The notes beneath the pieces were generated by a model. That model made no database searches and was not told where the DNA came from. It saw only the letters and a list, made by a program, of their open reading frames with translations. DNA of 64,000 nt from JBOGUF01 sp050696075 (GTDB lineage: Bacteria > Chloroflexota > Chloroflexia > Thermomicrobiales > UBA6265): NCBI GenBank assembly GCA_050696075.1, contig JBOGUF010000142.1:208508-272507 (forward strand), read 5' to 3'. Within the stretch, counting starts at the first letter, position 1. The number at the start of each line of letters is the position of its first letter. Shown piece by piece: positions 63,703 to 64,000 of this stretch. Position numbers and translations under genes: made by a program.

Positions 63703-64000
63703 CACGTACGTCGTTTGGCGACGAAAAGAGCCGCTACACATTGGGGTGTGATGCAGATTCTGTGATGGAGTCGTGGTGAGCCGGGGAGGCGGAAGCGGCG
63801 CCAGCAGTGGGTGGCGGTCGGTGTGCCGTGCTGGACCAGCTTGGGCTTTGGCGGTCGTGCGCGGCGGATCACCCGCCGTGCGGCCGTGCGTGCCTGCTGC
63901 GCGGCTCGTTGATGCGACCCGACCGTGCCCCAGGTGTCCACCCAGCGATCGTTGGCGGCGACCAGGCGCAGCGCCAGCATCCCTGCCGCGACCGGGCGGG
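63699..64000 (-). CDS. Unrecognised protein, 5' end beyond window edge
   Basis: Open frame from the right edge to TAG at 63701-63699, so at least 99 residues of C-terminus. The Arg/Ala-rich part (LALRLVAANDRWVDTWGTVGSHQ, split here only as a motif region; then AAQQARTAARRV) looks protein-like. The last 50 residues are Arg, His and Cys rich and less convincing. Its stop shares CTAG with the convergent amidase stop. I do not recognise the family. Confidence 0.35.
   Translation of the reverse strand, partial: RPVAAGMLALRLVAANDRWVDTWGTVGSHQRAAQQARTAARRVIRRARPPKPKLVQHGTPTATHCWRRFRLPGSPRLHHRICITPQCVAALFVAKRRTC

Overview
The window is a GC-rich (about 60%) bacterial chromosome segment made almost entirely of housekeeping genes on both strands. 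It has no rRNA and no taxonomic marker beyond conserved proteins. A tilS-hpt-ftsH order, a T-box in front of valS, an Mpg-type glycosylase, a MoxR/DUF58/transglutaminase operon and a secreted amidase with many SH3b repeats together suggest a Chloroflexota (Thermomicrobia-like) organism. That is an inference only.

Layout. 1-5 kb: a truncated sugar-type ABC solute-binding protein, tRNA-Ala(CGC), and the leftward block tRNA(CAT)-tilS-hpt-ftsH. 5-12 kb: pcrA/uvrD-type helicase, dGTPase-like HD protein, dnaG, and convergently selA with tRNA-Pro(CGG) upstream of it. 12-14.8 kb: tRNA-Arg(CCT), long-form hpf, a GT4 glycosyltransferase and a small unknown. 14.9-18.2 kb: a TPP riboswitch with an intrinsic terminator, then thiD-thiG-thiE and a TenI-ThiS fusion. 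18.2-26.7 kb: AGT-like protein, secA, a helical membrane protein, mnmG, a phosphoesterase, and a UspA-RCK-RCK operon. 26.7-36.2 kb: glutamate dehydrogenase, gatB, a NuoG/formate-dehydrogenase-like protein with NuoI, an aldehyde dehydrogenase, endonuclease IV and a GT2 enzyme. 36.2-44.8 kb: the leftward repair and translation operon valS-mpg-mutL led by a T-box, an inverted pair of 7-bp repeat arrays, and uvrA.

45-48.7 kb is the most unusual part. An HNH protein gene is followed by serS and then tRNA genes for all four serine anticodon classes (TGA, GCT, CGA, GGA). A tRNA-Arg with the rare GCG anticodon and a frameshifted HNH gene lie among them. 48.7-54.5 kb: the leftward operon moxR-DUF58-transglutaminase-ribokinase. 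54.6-64 kb: polA, an FmdB-type zinc ribbon, cysE-cysS-rlmB, a Tat-type secreted PGRP amidase with six SH3b repeats, and a truncated unknown at the right edge.

Functional themes are translation (tRNAs, aminoacyl-tRNA synthetases, gatB, tRNA/rRNA modification), DNA replication and repair (dnaG, polA, uvrA, mutL, mpg, nfo, helicase) and thiamin thiazole synthesis. I found no convincing new defence or mobile system. The best candidates for novelty are the TenI-ThiS fusion, the serine-decoding island with tRNA-Arg(GCG), the FDH-like NuoG that lacks a Cys/Sec metal ligand, and the inverted heptamer arrays.
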